From: Batkoa obscura
Taxonomy: Eukaryota; Entomophthoromycota; Entomophthoromycetes; Entomophthorales; Batkoaceae
Assembly (NCBI GenBank): GCA_030770535.1
Contig: JASVEC010000005.1
Coordinates: 310,001 to 374,000, forward strand
DNA: 64,000 nt
Direction of reading: 5' to 3'
Under the pieces are notes generated by a model. That model had not been told where the DNA came from. It worked only from the letters and a program-made list of their open reading frames with translations, and did no database searches. Below, in pieces: positions 11,129 to 23,779 of the stretch. The position numbers and the translations under genes are program-made. Within the stretch, counting starts at the first letter, position 1. Every line of letters starts with the position of its first letter.

Positions 11129-11624
11129 TTATCATAGCTTAAAAATTTAATTGAACTTTATAAATTGAATAAACAAACTCAGATGTTAGAACGTTAAAAT
11201 AATGGAATGATAACTATGATCAAGGGTAAGCTCATAATTTTTTTCAAGCTATAACTTATTGAAAACTTGATGTAAAAAACAATTTATATGGCACAATAGC
11301 CTTTTTCTTAATATTAAACTAAATTAACTATACACTATTGTAGATTATATAACATTTTGTTATATAGTTATACTATAATGTTTAATAAAATATAAAAATT
11401 TAGAGCAAACAAACCTAAATTTAATACAACAATTTAATAACATACTTCATTAAAATCTAACTTACACAGTAAAGAAGTGTTTATTTAACTTAGTAGATAA
11501 TGTATAGAGCTTTCCCTTTTATGATAAAATAGTTGTAGTTATAAGTATAAATATAATAATACTTTAAATTGATTTTGTAGTAATATTTATTAGAACGATC
11601 TCAGTAACTTTTTAAAAACCCTTA

Positions 11625-11728
11625 TTTAGGGATGTATTTTTTGGTTTCATTATTTTTTCCATCTTTTAAGCGCTATTTGAGCGAAAAATTGTTAGTAAAA
11701 TTGTTAAACAAAAAAACATATCCCCATT
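11625..11728 (-). repeat. MITE-like 105-bp element, copy B
   Basis: Reverse-oriented copy starting near AGGGATGTATTTTTTGGTTT and ending AACATATCCCCATT. It keeps the central AAGCGCTATTTGAG. Confidence 0.8.
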
Positions 11729-11734
11729 TGTTAT

Positions 11735-11804
11735 AGTAAAATTCCTCCAAATTAAAAAATGAAAATTGGAAAAAGTAATGAAACCAAAAAAAACATCCCC
11801 ACAT
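11735..11804 (+). repeat. MITE-like element, partial copy C
   Basis: Only the right half is recognisable: TTGGAAAAAGTAATGAAACC followed by the A-run and ACATCCCCACAT. It abuts copy B, so the two may come from nested or successive insertion. Confidence 0.6.
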
Positions 11805-13271
11805 GCTAAAATCAACTATTAACAACTTTGTGATTTTATTGCATTTTAATAGTGATAAGTAATAGGAACATTTTGGAAGCAAGTCAAAGTATTCAAAATA
11901 ATTTGATGTATATATACATATTATTTTATTATTTTATAACAGTTAATGCCTTATAATATTTTTTAACTATATATGTTTGTATTATAGTATATAAATCCAA
12001 GGGGGAAAATTTATCTCATACCTTTGCTTATTTTTATTATAAGATTAGACTAATTTTCTAAAAGAACATTTGGGAATAAATAAAGATACTAAATAGAAAA
12101 ATAAAAAACTAGCATAATAGCAAGATCTAGTTTAAGGTTTTTAATAGTTGACGTATAAAATAGAAAGCGGAGGATTTATATGTCAGATAGATAACTCGTA
12201 ATTTTTACTTAACTAATTCTGTGACGAATTAATTTAGGTGGCACTTTAATTGGTATAGTTTATTGTTCTATAACTACTAGAAATAAGCTTTGATCTTTTA
12301 TAAGACTAATGTAATGATACAAAAATCTGTTAAACATTAGAAATAAAAGCAAGCTGCTTATAAAATGTAATTTGTTAATTCTTGGATATTATTGACTTAA
12401 CTATCTTGATCAAACCATTTATTAATTACTCAAGTATTTATTTTCAAAGTTAAATTAGAATTTCAAGTTCTATTTTTAACTCAAATCATATAAAAATAGA
12501 AAGAATTGAAGCATATTTTATTTTTACTAATTTTAATGACACTCAAAATTAATTCTATAAAATACATCTAATTCTAGGGATATTTTAACAAAGGGATATG
12601 TAACAATAAGATGTTAATATCGTATTTGAATGTTAGAGTTATTTAATTTATATTTTATATAATAAAAATTAGTTGATGATCATTTTAACTTTAAAATAAC
12701 ACAATATAAGCACATTGAATTAGGTAAAATATAAATTTATCTATCTTAATTAGGATAGGTTTAAAATGTAAAGTTTCAGCTTTCTAAATTAAAATCAAAT
12801 GATAATAAATTAATAATATTTCAAATACTATTAATAACTATAATCAAAGTAAAATAATCTAACAATAGTGAAAACAAAATAATATATATATATGAAAGTA
12901 CAATACTAAAAATTTTAGCCTTTAATCAATAATTGTTAACACTATAAATGAAAGAATAGTAGCTTGAAATATTAATTTTTCCGTTTACTTGAATAGTTTA
13001 ACAAATTCCCATGATACTTTGAAAGCTTAATGATTGGCCGATTACATTCAATATGAAAATTGGCTCTACCAAAAACTCCATCTACCATCCGGTCCAAAAT
13101 AATTTAATTGGTTGATTTAGGACAAAGCAGACATAAGCAAGTGATGATTCGTTTCTATAAAGTTTAAGGCTCAATCAAAGCTTTTTAAAAAAGCCAACTA
13201 ATTTCTTTCCACCAATATTAACTAATATAAACCCAAATTCAATATTGTAAATATTAACCGTTTATCTGGCT

Positions 13272-16200
13272 ATGTCTTTGACAGCTTTGAATAATCAAAG
13301 ACAATTGATAAGCAATAATCAACCCTTACCGGTAAAAAATAGATCTCAAACTTATAACCCTTCAAAAAGTGGTACTACAACCAAAATTAATTCTCATTCC
13401 CAAGCTAGTGGTAATCCAGCTTCAAAGGCAAGTACACCTTTATTGGTGCCAAAGCAAACGATGCAGCCAGCACTTATCAAACATCAGAAATCTAACTCAA
13501 TGTCTTCGGTTTCAAATACCCAGGTCAACGCGTATCGTAGTGGCGACAAGATGCAGAAAAATACGGTAACTAATAGCTTGCAGGGTATGGACAGTAAGTT
13601 TTTTTATTACTAAAGAGTAATAATTGATTGGGATTATATTAGATGGTAAAAAAGCCTTACAAGGCACCCCAAAGCAATGGGATCTTGTGTCATACCCACC
13701 AATTACTTCGAAAAAAGTAGAAGGGGTTAAAAAGTTAACAAGAGAAGTTCAAGGCCAAATAAAAGCTGGTTATAGGGGTTCTACTCAGTAAACTATTTTC
13801 AATTTGTTTAGCTTAGTATTAATTATTAGTTCAAGTCATCTGAAAAGTAATAGTGATACCTCTATTAATGGATTTAAGCCTGATCCTCTGGTTGCTCGTA
13901 ATTTGGCTTCAGTTAAGCCTCTAAAATCGGTTTCTTCTCGTGTTCAAATGCAGTCTTCGGCTATTACTTTGGAAAGTATTATTTTTACCTTTATAATTAT
14001 TTGTATTAAGATTTTTATAGAAAAGAAAATGGAGTCGAGTTTAATTAAAAATAGTAAGCTGATTATAAATTATTTTTGTTATAGTCTAAATTATTTGCTT
14101 TAGAAAAACCTATGGCACAGGTAAATGGTATGAGTATGTCGCAAGCAGAATCTGCAATTAGAGCCAGTAAGTTATCTATTTATAATAATAAAATGTAAAT
14201 TAATTAATTTCCCAGAAAAATCACTACAACCAGTGCATACTATTGGTAGTATACAAACAATGAACAGTGGTGAACCTTTGAAAAAACAATATAGTTCAAG
14301 TTCACAAAATCTCAAACTGTCAAGTAGTGGAAAACCACTTACCTCAGTGTCAAGGTCTGCAATTAAAAGTACAGCAATTGACCTAAAGACCATAAAACCT
14401 AGAACAGGATTAGTCAATGGCGTATCTTCTGTTAAGAAAAGTACAACGATAGCAACTTCATTAAGTTCGAATGGACTAAAAACGAAGGTTGAAAATGATA
14501 AGGGAACAATAAGGAATACAATCTCAAATAAAGCAGTGCCTACTAAGCTTTTAAGTCAAAACAAATCGGCTTCTGCCAGTTCATCTAGTTTATATTCAAA
14601 GCCTGCTTCCGTTGCATTAACTAAAACTACTTCTTCTATTATGACTAAAAAAATTAGTTCAACGATTCAACCGGTTAAACGATCAGAACCATTAATACGT
14701 AAAAAAGAAAATAAAGTGGCTACAGATACTAAAGATACTCTTAAACCTAAAACATATTCTGATTTGAAAGCCAGAAGTTCCAACACCATTCCCCTTAAAA
14801 ACCCATCTGCTTCAAATTTACAACTTAAGGTGATCATTATTATCTAACCATTATGATTAGTTAATTTATTAATTATATTTTAGGCTTCAAGTACCACAGC
14901 TATTAGCAAACCAAACACTTTGAATGTCACTGGAGTAAAAGTAGGGATGTCAAGTTCATCAGTCAAAAAGACACCTATTAATTCAAAGTTGGGTAGTGCT
15001 AGTTCTCCCAGAACCACTGGTATAAGAATTGGGAGCACAGCTAACAAAGCTAGTCCATTAGTTAATGGTAGTAAAAATGTGCAAATGATGAATATGAGCA
15101 TCAAATCCAGCGCTTCTAAAATTCAACTTAAACAACATTCTTCTCTCCTTGAACATAAATCTTCTTCAAAAACTCTGAGATCTCAGTCTTATACTGCTGG
15201 TTCCTATTTCTCAGAACGTGCTCCTTCCTCTATCTCAACATCTTCTAATTATTCTACTCAACCTATGGGACCTTATGGTAAGCACCTATTTTATAAATTG
15301 TGACTATGGTTTAATTTTATTTTAGAGGTCCTCAATTCTTTCCGCCATCTACTTACGTTTGAGGAACAAACTGAGATTATTTCTTATCCAAAGATCTTTT
15401 ACTTTGGTGCTAGATGTAAAAAGAAGGATTTAAATGCTTCATTTAAAAGTAAAATCTTTTTTGGTTATTTAATAGTAATGATACTAACTATTATTTTATT
15501 AGGCTTTAATACTAAAGATGGGGATTATATTTATACTTTACACGATCACTTAGCATATCGCTATGAGATTCTAAAATCACTTGGTAAGGGCTCCTTCGGT
15601 CAGGTGATAAAAGCTTACGATTACAAGTCTGGACAAGAAGTGGCAATTAAAATTATACGTAGCACTGAAAGGTTCCATCGTCAAGCATTGACTGAAATAT
15701 CGATTTTAGAATCGATTACACGATGGGACAAGGATGGGTTAAGTAATGTAATCCACATTAAAGAACAATTTAGTTTTAGAGACCATCTGTGCATTGTTAC
15801 TGAATTATACGGGATGAATCTTTATGAACATATCAAAGCACATAAGTTTAAAGGATTTACCGCTTCAATTGTAAGGGGTTATGCAATTCAAATGTTGATG
15901 TGTTTAAAGATGCTCAAAGAGCATAACATCATCCATTGTGATTTAAAACCAGAAAATGTCTTGATTTCAGATCAAGCAGGTAAAAAACTTAAAGTGATTG
16001 ATTTTGGATCGAGTTGTTTTGTATCTCAACGTATTTACACTTATATTCAATCTCGCTTTTATCGATCGCCTGAAGTTATTTTAGAACACAGTTATGATTG
16101 CGCAATCGATATGTGGAGTTTTGGTTGTATTTTGGTAGAACTTACCACTGGCTATCCCATCTTCCCTGGGGAATCGGAAAATGAACAGATGGCTTTAATA

Positions 16201-16755
16201 ATTGAGTGTTGTGGAACACCACCTTCTAGTATGCTTTCAGGATGTAAAAGAAGATATTCCTTCTTTGGTAATTATTTGTTTTAATGTCATATATTTCAAT
16301 ATTAATGTTTTCATTTTATAGATTCTAATAATCAACCGCGCCCTTCTTTAGCACTAAAATACAATATCAAACCATTTGGTAAACCACTAAGCGATATTTT
16401 ACCAAACGCAGATCCAGCGTTTTTAGACTTTTTGATTGGCTGTTTACAGATCGATCCAAAAGGAAGGTTACCTGTTGAAATTGCTTTGGAACATCCTTAC
16501 ATCACTGGGGGCCCTGGTACCACTCTCCCTATTGAATTGCCACCTTATACATTTACAGAAAATACAGAAAAGGCAATTAAACTTCAAGGTATTGAAGAAG
16601 ATGAGAGGGACAGCCCTTCACCAAGTGAAATGTCAGAGACGCGTAAAGCATATGTGGAAAGTTATTTGAAAGAAAGGGTGAATTTTGATGGTACAAGTTA
16701 TAAGGAGTGTAAAAGTAAATTTGAAGAAGAAAATGGGTTGAGCTATCCTTATTGA
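13272..16755 (+). CDS. POM1: Pom1/DYRK2-type dual-specificity protein kinase
   Basis: Nine exons (13272-13593, 13643-13787, 13830-13975, 14104-14166, 14216-14829, 14884-15277, 15326-15448, 15503-16267, 16322-16755) give 1001 residues. The first 570 or so residues are Ser/Thr/Lys-rich and disordered. A DYRK-homology-box-like segment (about 562-605) is followed by LHDHLAYRYEILKSLGKGSF, a class II DYRK hallmark. The kinase domain has the glycine loop GKGSFGQV (630-637), ATP lysine K652, HCDLKPEN with D749, and DFG at 769-771. The activation loop YTY is at 781-783, where Y783 should be the autophosphorylated tyrosine, then SRFYRSPE. S. pombe Pom1 controls cell polarity and mitotic entry; the same role here is inference. 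Confidence 0.9.
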
Positions 16756-17207
16756 TAAGAAGCTTTAAAAAAAGGAGTCTGACCTTGAGAATTTTTGCTA
16801 AAATGTAATTTTATTGGCTTTGGATGGGTTAATAGAACCTTTAACCTGGATCTTTTTTTGTCCATAAAAAATAGGGTTTTAATTAGTTAAATTATAATTA
16901 TCTTTATTATAATATCCATTTTTAAATTTTATTGGCATTTAGCTGCCTCCTTTTTGAAATTTCCATCATACTTAAATCTAAAATAACCTTTGCTGTTTAC
17001 ATAAAATCACCAAAATAAAAGTCTAAAAATATTAAGCTTTAAATTAGAAAAGTAAAGTTAAACTGCTTAACTATGTTTTATTCAGTCTTTTTTTTACACA
17101 TAAAATCTTAATAAAATTTAAAAAACTTTTTCATATAAAACCAAAAATTATTTTAGTAAACTGAGAACAGTAATGCACATTTTCATACTACCCCTTGTTT
17201 GACCACT
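16756..17207. other. Intergenic between convergent genes
   Basis: About 450 bases between the 3' ends of the DYRK kinase and the Zn2Cys6 gene; no feature seen apart from A/T runs. Confidence 0.5.
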
Positions 17208-18995
17208 TTACTCCAAAATAGGTATCGGTGCTGCAAACAAATCCATCAACTCTTTAGATCTCCGGTGATCAATCAGTATCCCAAAATAAAAATTAACACC
17301 CCTAATATTAGTAATACAGCTACGTTCCGACCCAAAGTGGGCTAATTCCGAATCTTCTATTTTTGTAAACTTAGCAAAGCTCGAGTGTACCGCAAACGAT
17401 AAAATGACACTATTCATCTTAAGCAGTGGGCCAAACTTAAAAAGATCCCCCTTCATCGACTCAGCTAAAAAAGTGATCGAACAAGCGGACAAAAACATTT
17501 GTTTTCGTAAATTGGGCATGGTTAATTTACCAATGGTAGGGGCTATAAGATATGCTTTTAAATATAAATAAATTTGAGCAACATGATAAAATAAACGAAA
17601 GAGCAATAAAGAATAGATAGAAAATAGATGTCTATTAGATAATTCAAATTGTTTAAATACATTAGCATACACAAGTTCAAGTTGTTTTTCAAACCTTGAT
17701 ATAAAGCTTTCAAACTCGCATGATGTGTTATGAAATTTTGCACTTCCAATATGGATGCTTTCAATGATCTCAGATACTTTTACTGAAGCTAAGAAGCAGA
17801 CTTGACAAAATGAAGAACCTGGAAAAGACTCTATAGGTGGAATAGTAGTTAAATTTAAATACATATCCATATCAAGATAAGGTCTTAGTTTGCTTAAATT
17901 AAACCCTCTACCGCGGGTAAGGTTACATATTTTATCTTGCATATAACAGCATCGTAATAAATTCAATACTTCAGAACGTTTTTCACCTTCAAGCGACAGT
18001 TGGTTGAAATCATTCAAACCCAAGTTTTGTATCATTTTATATTGTATTCCATTTAACTTTTCAACCAAAGAACACTCTCCATTGTAAAGCAACAAAATAG
18101 CTTGAAGTGAAGCTATGGTTGGATTAGCTATATTTTCATCCATAAGTGCAAGTGCTTTTTGATGAAAGTGTCTGGATAGTTCAAACCTACAGCCATTGAA
18201 ATACATTGGTAGCGAAGCAAGGTAAGGACTAGCAACAAAATAAATGGCATTAAGCAACATGGGATTGATATAGCTATTTGGATTACTTAGAGCCTTGAAA
18301 AATAGGTTTCTAGAAATTAGAGGGAAAAAAGAGTTAACTTGATTAAAATAAACATTAATAAGGTGTAAACTTTGTGCTCTTGAAATTTCAAAATCAAATT
18401 CTGTTTTTGTGAGGTACGTTGGAATATAGTCAAGTCCACTTAGTATTACTTTACAGTCTTGGCACGAGTTTTGTTCACAGCAAGTATTGATGGTGTACGT
18501 GTTATATAATTGACTTTTTCCTATATTGAATTTAATTGTGGCTTGGTTGAAGACCCATTTATCCAAATCATGGACCATACTCTCCATATTAGGACCTACA
18601 ATACCCACTATTTGTAGCAAAGGAAAATAGTTACTGCGAATGGGGCTGGAGTCCGTTGAGGAGGATAATGGAGAAAGTCTCGTTGAGTTTGGGCTGGGGC
18701 CCTTACTTGAACCAGGAGAGTCAGCTTTCAAAACAAACTTGATATTGTAAGGCTTTTTATTCTTTTCAACTTTTACTTTTTTCTGGGTTTTAATTTTAAA
18801 CATGTGGATATTAGAAGAAGCTGAATCATAAAATCTCTTTAACTCATTACATAAAATTAACTTTTTAGAATAGCTACATAGTACTTTCTTTTTGATACAC
18901 GAAGAACAAATCGTTTCTCTATCACATTTCGTTTTACTCTTTCGACATGGGTCGCATGCCACTAAAAACTTGCTTTTATAATCCACTTTATCCAT
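17208..18995 (-). CDS. Zn2Cys6 fungal transcription factor
   Basis: Intronless, 595 residues. The N-terminal binuclear zinc cluster is C14-x2-C17-x6-C24-x5-C30-x2-C33-x6-C40 (CDPCRKSKTKCDRETICSSC), the fungal Gal4-type DNA-binding domain. A basic linker and a Ser/Pro-rich stretch (SPGSSKGPSPNSTRLSPLSS) follow. From about residue 200 to 450 there is a mostly helical region like the fungal-specific transcription factor middle domain. Such proteins bind CGG-containing sites as dimers and usually control metabolic or transport genes. The target pathway cannot be told. It is convergent with the kinase gene. Confidence 0.9.
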   Translation of the reverse strand: MDKVDYKSKFLVACDPCRKSKTKCDRETICSSCIKKKVLCSYSKKLILCNELKRFYDSASSNIHMFKIKTQKKVKVEKNKKPYNIKFVLKADSPGSSKGPSPNSTRLSPLSSSTDSSPIRSNYFPLLQIVGIVGPNMESMVHDLDKWVFNQATIKFNIGKSQLYNTYTINTCCEQNSCQDCKVILSGLDYIPTYLTKTEFDFEISRAQSLHLINVYFNQVNSFFPLISRNLFFKALSNPNSYINPMLLNAIYFVASPYLASLPMYFNGCRFELSRHFHQKALALMDENIANPTIASLQAILLLYNGECSLVEKLNGIQYKMIQNLGLNDFNQLSLEGEKRSEVLNLLRCCYMQDKICNLTRGRGFNLSKLRPYLDMDMYLNLTTIPPIESFPGSSFCQVCFLASVKVSEIIESIHIGSAKFHNTSCEFESFISRFEKQLELVYANVFKQFELSNRHLFSIYSLLLFRLFYHVAQIYLYLKAYLIAPTIGKLTMPNLRKQMFLSACSITFLAESMKGDLFKFGPLLKMNSVILSFAVHSSFAKFTKIEDSELAHFGSERSCITNIRGVNFYFGILIDHRRSKELMDLFAAPIPILE

Positions 18996-19711
18996 GATGT
19001 GATGAATGGAACTTTTGTTAGTTTAAGGAAAATTTTAAGAATGATTGTTGATGAAATAGAATTAAAGTTCATAAATAAGCTTCTAAAAAAAAGAAACAGG
19101 GGACCAATACAATTGAGTTGATCGAGTTCTTTAATCAACTATTTGATAGGCTTAGCTAAGCAAAATTATTATTAATAGGTTTTATTATTTATAAAGATAT
19201 CGATTTAAACATGTAATGATAATAACTACAATAGTTATAATTATATTTATGTGATTTAATCTTATTTACTTTTAGTATGTCGACTGTTTGGAATTGATGG
19301 ACATTTTAAATTAAATTAAATTAAAACTACAAATTGTTTATTTTTAATTTACACATAGACAGTATTGATTTTATATTTAAAAATGAGCTAATTATTACAA
19401 CTTTTGTTTTATGCCTTAAACTAATTACCAGCATAACTTATAAATTTAATTGATTTGGTGTTCTTATTGAGTTTAAATTTTTAGTTTAAAATATTAACTA
19501 AAATTCACTATCATATTGTGATGTTATACATGGCTCGGTTATTGTTTGTTCTGACTAATTTTTAATTCATTTATATATTATATTATCATTAAAATCAATA
19601 TTTTGCTTATAATTTTAAATATACATTAATATAGCTATTTATTTTTCTGTATTCAATACATATAATACAAACCATGGAATTAAGAGTAGACTCAAAATTA
19701 TGTTCACTTGA
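18996..19711. other. Intergenic
   Basis: About 0.7 kb upstream of the Zn2Cys6 gene and downstream of the ATF-type gene. AT-rich; no feature seen. Confidence 0.5.
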
Positions 19712-20592
19712 TCAGTTGCCTTTATGATTAAGGGCAGGATCCGCTGATTGAGTGGGTAAGTTAGGCAACATGTTCATAGTTTGCTGTGGTTGTGGTGCTA
19801 TTTGTTGGATAGGTGGTCGAACTCCCATAGTGCTGAATTGCCCTGAAGTTTGAATATACTGCTGTATAACATTACAGCTGCAATTTCTGTGTGCTAATAG
19901 TTGGTTTTTAAGTACAAGTACTTCATCTTTAAGTTGATTGACCATCATTTGGAGCGCTTTATTACGGGCAGCTGCTTGATCAGCTTGGGTTGCAAGTTGT
20001 TGCATCCAAAGTTTCTTCTTTTGTCTACATTTAGATGCTATATATTATTAGTATCATTTCTTGTATGTCTTAATAGAAAACTAACCAGCTATTCTGTTAC
20101 GCTCTAAGAACTTGAGTCTTTTTGCCTCAGCGTCCTCTTCATTAGTTTGACTACTTTTTTCTTTATCCCCAGGGCTACTTTGCCTTGAGCTTTGCCCGTT
20201 GCCGTTATTGTCTTTAGATTTGGAGTTCACTATAAATAAAACATTAGTATTTGTTAGATAAGCAATCAGCTTAAAGAAAGTACTAAATGAGTTATACGAA
20301 TTGTAGTTAGGTTCTAGATAGAATTTTAGATAAAAAAAGTTGGTATAAAAGTACTTACCTTGAAAACTAGCTTCAAAAGGATTAGGTTCTTGATTATTGA
20401 ACATATATGTATCTTCATTACTTTTAGTATTGTTTTTCTTCACAATATTAGTTATGTTACCTTGACTTCCTCCGTTCATTGCTCTCGAGTTAACTTCATT
20501 AAACTATAAACAGTATTAGAATATATAAATCTGTATGTCAGTATAAAAAGGCTTACATTATTATTGTTTTGTGTTGATGGTAAGTGGCTCAT
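19712..20592 (-). CDS. ATF/CREB-type bZIP transcription factor
   Basis: Four minus-strand exons (20592-20557, 20503-20359, 20229-20086, 20037-19712) give 216 residues. The basic region crosses the third intron: ERNRIAA is at about 103-109, followed by SKCRQKKKLWMQQLA, the Atf1/Sko1/ATF2 signature (N-x2-A-A-x3-R). A leucine zipper (MMVNQLKDEVLVLKNQLLAH) and an NCSC motif follow, then a Gln/Pro-rich tail. Upstream is a Ser/Asn-rich acidic stretch. Family members bind CRE-like sites and act downstream of stress-activated MAP kinases. The protein is short for Atf1 and lacks an obvious extended activation domain. The spliced basic region supports all three introns. Confidence 0.88.
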
Positions 20593-22330
20593 AGTTTTAA
20601 ATTCTAATTAAATCATTTATATTAGAATTAAATCTTAATTTTAGGTGGAGCTGAAAGATATAAAATTGGATCATAATGAGCAAAATGGAATTTATGTCAC
20701 TTACTAAACAATCAAAAGTTTCGTAGTTATGATAAAAGATTAAAAAACGAAAGGAAATTTTCTTTTAATTTCTCTTAAATTTTGGATTAAAACTAGAAAA
20801 ATTACCTAATGGTTATCTGTAAATTACATCATGCCCTGAACTTGAGATTAAATCATTACATCATGCTCCAATCCAAATTCTGTTATCTCATCTCTTGCTT
20901 TCAATTGGTTAACGTATCAAGTTATGGCATTTGATTTGTTGATTTTAATGTTTGTCCTGTTGCAGTTTTGGCCATTTTTGCAATTGACATGTGGAGTACA
21001 TTTATCGGGGAATAATTTATGATTTGGATTTGGGTTTATTATAGCATGGAATAAATTTAATGGGCACAAATTAAATTTATAATGTTAAAGTTAAAATTAA
21101 TGAACTAAGCGTTAAAGATACCTCCATTGACCACTTTAATGTTGGTTGAATTTTAAGTTTTTATTTTTGATATTAATTTTTACAACTGCTTTTTAATTGT
21201 TTATATGATACTGCTAAGTAGTAATCAGGCTCTATCAAAGTGAATTAAGATACTGTTATATTTAGTACATTAGTCAAGCTTAACTAAAAAAATATGCCCA
21301 AATATCCACTGAAAATAGAACATTGCTTCAACCCAAAGTCTAATATAGAATTAAGTCTAAAGCAACAAATTGGGGAAAGGAAACTTGACTTAAAAAGAAT
21401 GATTTGAGCCTTTGTAGCATTAAATCCACGTAACAGGCAAGCTAGAAAATTCAATAACTTTTTTATGTACTCTCAAAGATCCTTTACTTTTACACAAACA
21501 AGGGCGATGGGTGAAGTGTTTAAGTCAGTAACGTGTTTAGTTCTTTGCTAGGTTTGCCCAATAAAAAGTTATTGGTCGAGATTGGAATGACCCAGAGAAT
21601 CTAATCTACCTTCTTAACTGTTTAAAAAGATTTGGGTTCGAACCCTACCTCTACCAATCCAAGATACAAAACACTAGACATCTACTTTCTGTAAAAACCA
21701 CTAAGGTTGTACTAAAAATTTTACAGAGAGGGACGTTGATCCCATTCACTTTCATTTCTTTATAAATAAAAAATACTTCGACAGTGCCTTTTAAGAATTT
21801 TGTAGAAAATAATTGTCAAAAAATGAAATATTGGCATTGCTTGATTTAACCTAATTTAAAATTCATCTCAATTTAAAAAACTTAATTTCGAAAATATTAT
21901 TTTGTGTAATGGATCTTGTACTATTATAGATAGAGTGTTTCCACTGAAATATAAAAGTGGACTTGTTTACAATATAATCATCAAAAAAATAGAATATAAT
22001 ATGTAGCTATGGTTTTATAAAATACTAACACTTAAATTTAAAGGTCTCTTATGAATATTTATTTCAATTTAAATCAATATAGGCCAATTGATTTGATATA
22101 TTATATGTTTGTAAGCTTTTTTATCATAACAAATAATGTATCCTAGTTTCCTTTTGGAGATTGCTTTGAAAACAAATAGCAGTTTATTACATCTTAATGT
22201 ACTTCACCTTTTATATATAAAAATGTACTAACTTTTTAAACATCCTTTAAAGCTTTTCAATAAAAAGAGAAATAAGACTATATAACTTTATTAGTTTATA
22301 AAATAAAATATTTATTTGTATGTATTTCAA
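20593..22330. other. Intergenic with a tRNA-like remnant
   Basis: About 1.7 kb without a protein gene. The only structured feature is the tRNA-like segment at 21574-21656. Confidence 0.5.
21574..21656 (+). tRNA. tRNA-like sequence, probably a decayed tRNA
   Basis: The 3' part reads GGGTTCGAACCC, a textbook T-arm with TTCGAAC loop, followed by TACCTCTACCA. The first seven bases, GGTCGAG, pair with CTCTACC at six of seven positions. Total length is 83 bases, as in class II (Leu/Ser) tRNAs. I could not find a convincing D-loop GG pair or anticodon stem-loop, so this looks like a tRNA pseudogene or tRNA-derived repeat head rather than a working tRNA. Confidence 0.35.
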
Positions 22331-22649
22331 TTAAAAGAAGAGTTGTAAGAAAGAGAGAAAACCTGAGTAATATAGATATTAAAAAATATAGAAACTTATT
22401 CAATTAAAAACTTACCAGATATCAAAAAGATAGCTAATACAACATAAACTAAATATCTTTTTCTTTGTTCATTAATTTTAGCAATCTCTTCAGGATCTTT
22501 TTTCTTTTTTAATGTGGTAGGTACACTCCCTTTTTTTAATACATTTTCTTGAAACGCTTGATTTTTACGACGTTGAACTGGGGTTTGAGGCTAGTTGAAA
22601 CCATTAGTTTAACAGGAAGGAAGGTAAATTGAAACTATCTAGTTACCAT
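22331..22649 (-). CDS. YSY6: RAMP4/SERP1/Ysy6-like ER stress-associated protein
   Basis: Three minus-strand exons: 22649-22647 (only the ATG), 22590-22416 and 22362-22331, together 69 residues. The protein begins MPQTPVQRRKNQAFQENV, continues KKGSVPTTLKKKKDPEEIA, and ends in one hydrophobic segment, a C-terminal tail anchor. This closely follows the RAMP4 family pattern (TPxQRxxN, NVxKRGxVP, KKK, one membrane span). RAMP4 sits at the Sec61 translocon and stabilises membrane proteins under ER stress. A first exon of just three bases is unusual; it is supported by the match starting at the second residue and by phase across all junctions. Divergent from the Gtr1 gene. Confidence 0.85.
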
Positions 22650-23779
22650 TGTTTTTTGTTATGGAAACTTAACTGATTAGAAATTAAAAAATGATTGAAT
22701 TAAGTTTATTTTTTTAATTGAAATTCAAGCTACTTTGATGTGACTATTCCAAACTTGATTGGTTCTTCAATTTTATTCGTCTCCACTTTTAGTGAAGTTT
22801 ATTGCCTGTCTGAAAAAGTAATTACTTTTAAACTAAATTAACAATATAAAATCAAAGTATTAATAACTTAATTAAAATGCTATTTGATAAAAATTTTGAT
22901 ATTTGTATTAGATTTTATAAACTATTGGAAGTTTACTTTTTCAAAAAAAAAACAAATGCTAATATTTAATAATCTAATCTATTACTTAAAATAACTCCTT
23001 TTTGCAATCTATTCAACAAAAGTTTATCTTTCTATTTATAATATTAGCTTTGTTTTGATATAGTAAGTAAGAAAAAGGATCTAATATCTTTATGTTCATT
23101 TTAAATATAAAAATGTTTTACTTAAAGGCTTGATAACGCTATTAGTAATATTTTTATTAACACTATTGTTACTTGTTAACTTCAATCATCAAATCTAATA
23201 TTTTACAATGAATACATATATCATAACAACATGATTGAAAAACTTAGATCCTTCTTTTATTTATCAAGTCATTTATATAGCTCAAGTTTATTATAACTGT
23301 CATTTAATTAGATTGATAAATTTTTTAATTATATAACATGCTTGTACTCTATATAATATACATAAACTTATACTGTTATATGGATATATTTATCCTTTAT
23401 TATGTCTTTATTATTTAAATAAAGGCATTTATTAAGTTTAGTTACTTTCAAATATAGGTTTAACAACCATTAGTATTATTTATGCTACATAATCTATTTT
23501 TTAAATATAATGTGATGCTTCATTTTTATCGTAGATGTATTTAATATTCATTTGGCAGTAAAAAGCAGCTAAGGGTATATTTGATAAAAATCAATACTTT
23601 ACCAAAAAAAACTACTACCTACTCAGTCACTACCTCCTACACTTATTTCATTCTATTTTCTGAAACCATTCAATCAATTTCCAAAGCCACGAAAAAAAAA
23701 CAAAAAATTGAATAAGCATTTTAAAATTTCAAATACAAAATTCATCTCTTTATAAAAATAAAAATAAAAATATTTGACG
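22650..23779. other. Intergenic between divergent RAMP4 and GTR1 genes
   Basis: About 1.1 kb expected to hold both promoters. Very AT-rich with many A and T runs; no further gene seen. Confidence 0.5.

Larger units (their letters stand above)
9105..13271. other. 4.2-kb gene desert with inverted-repeat elements
   Basis: No supported gene on either strand over about 4.2 kb. The only structured features are MITE-like elements at 11028-11128, 11625-11728 and a partial one at about 11735-11804. A minus-strand reading frame at 11673-11882 lies across two of these elements and is not a gene. Confidence 0.55.
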
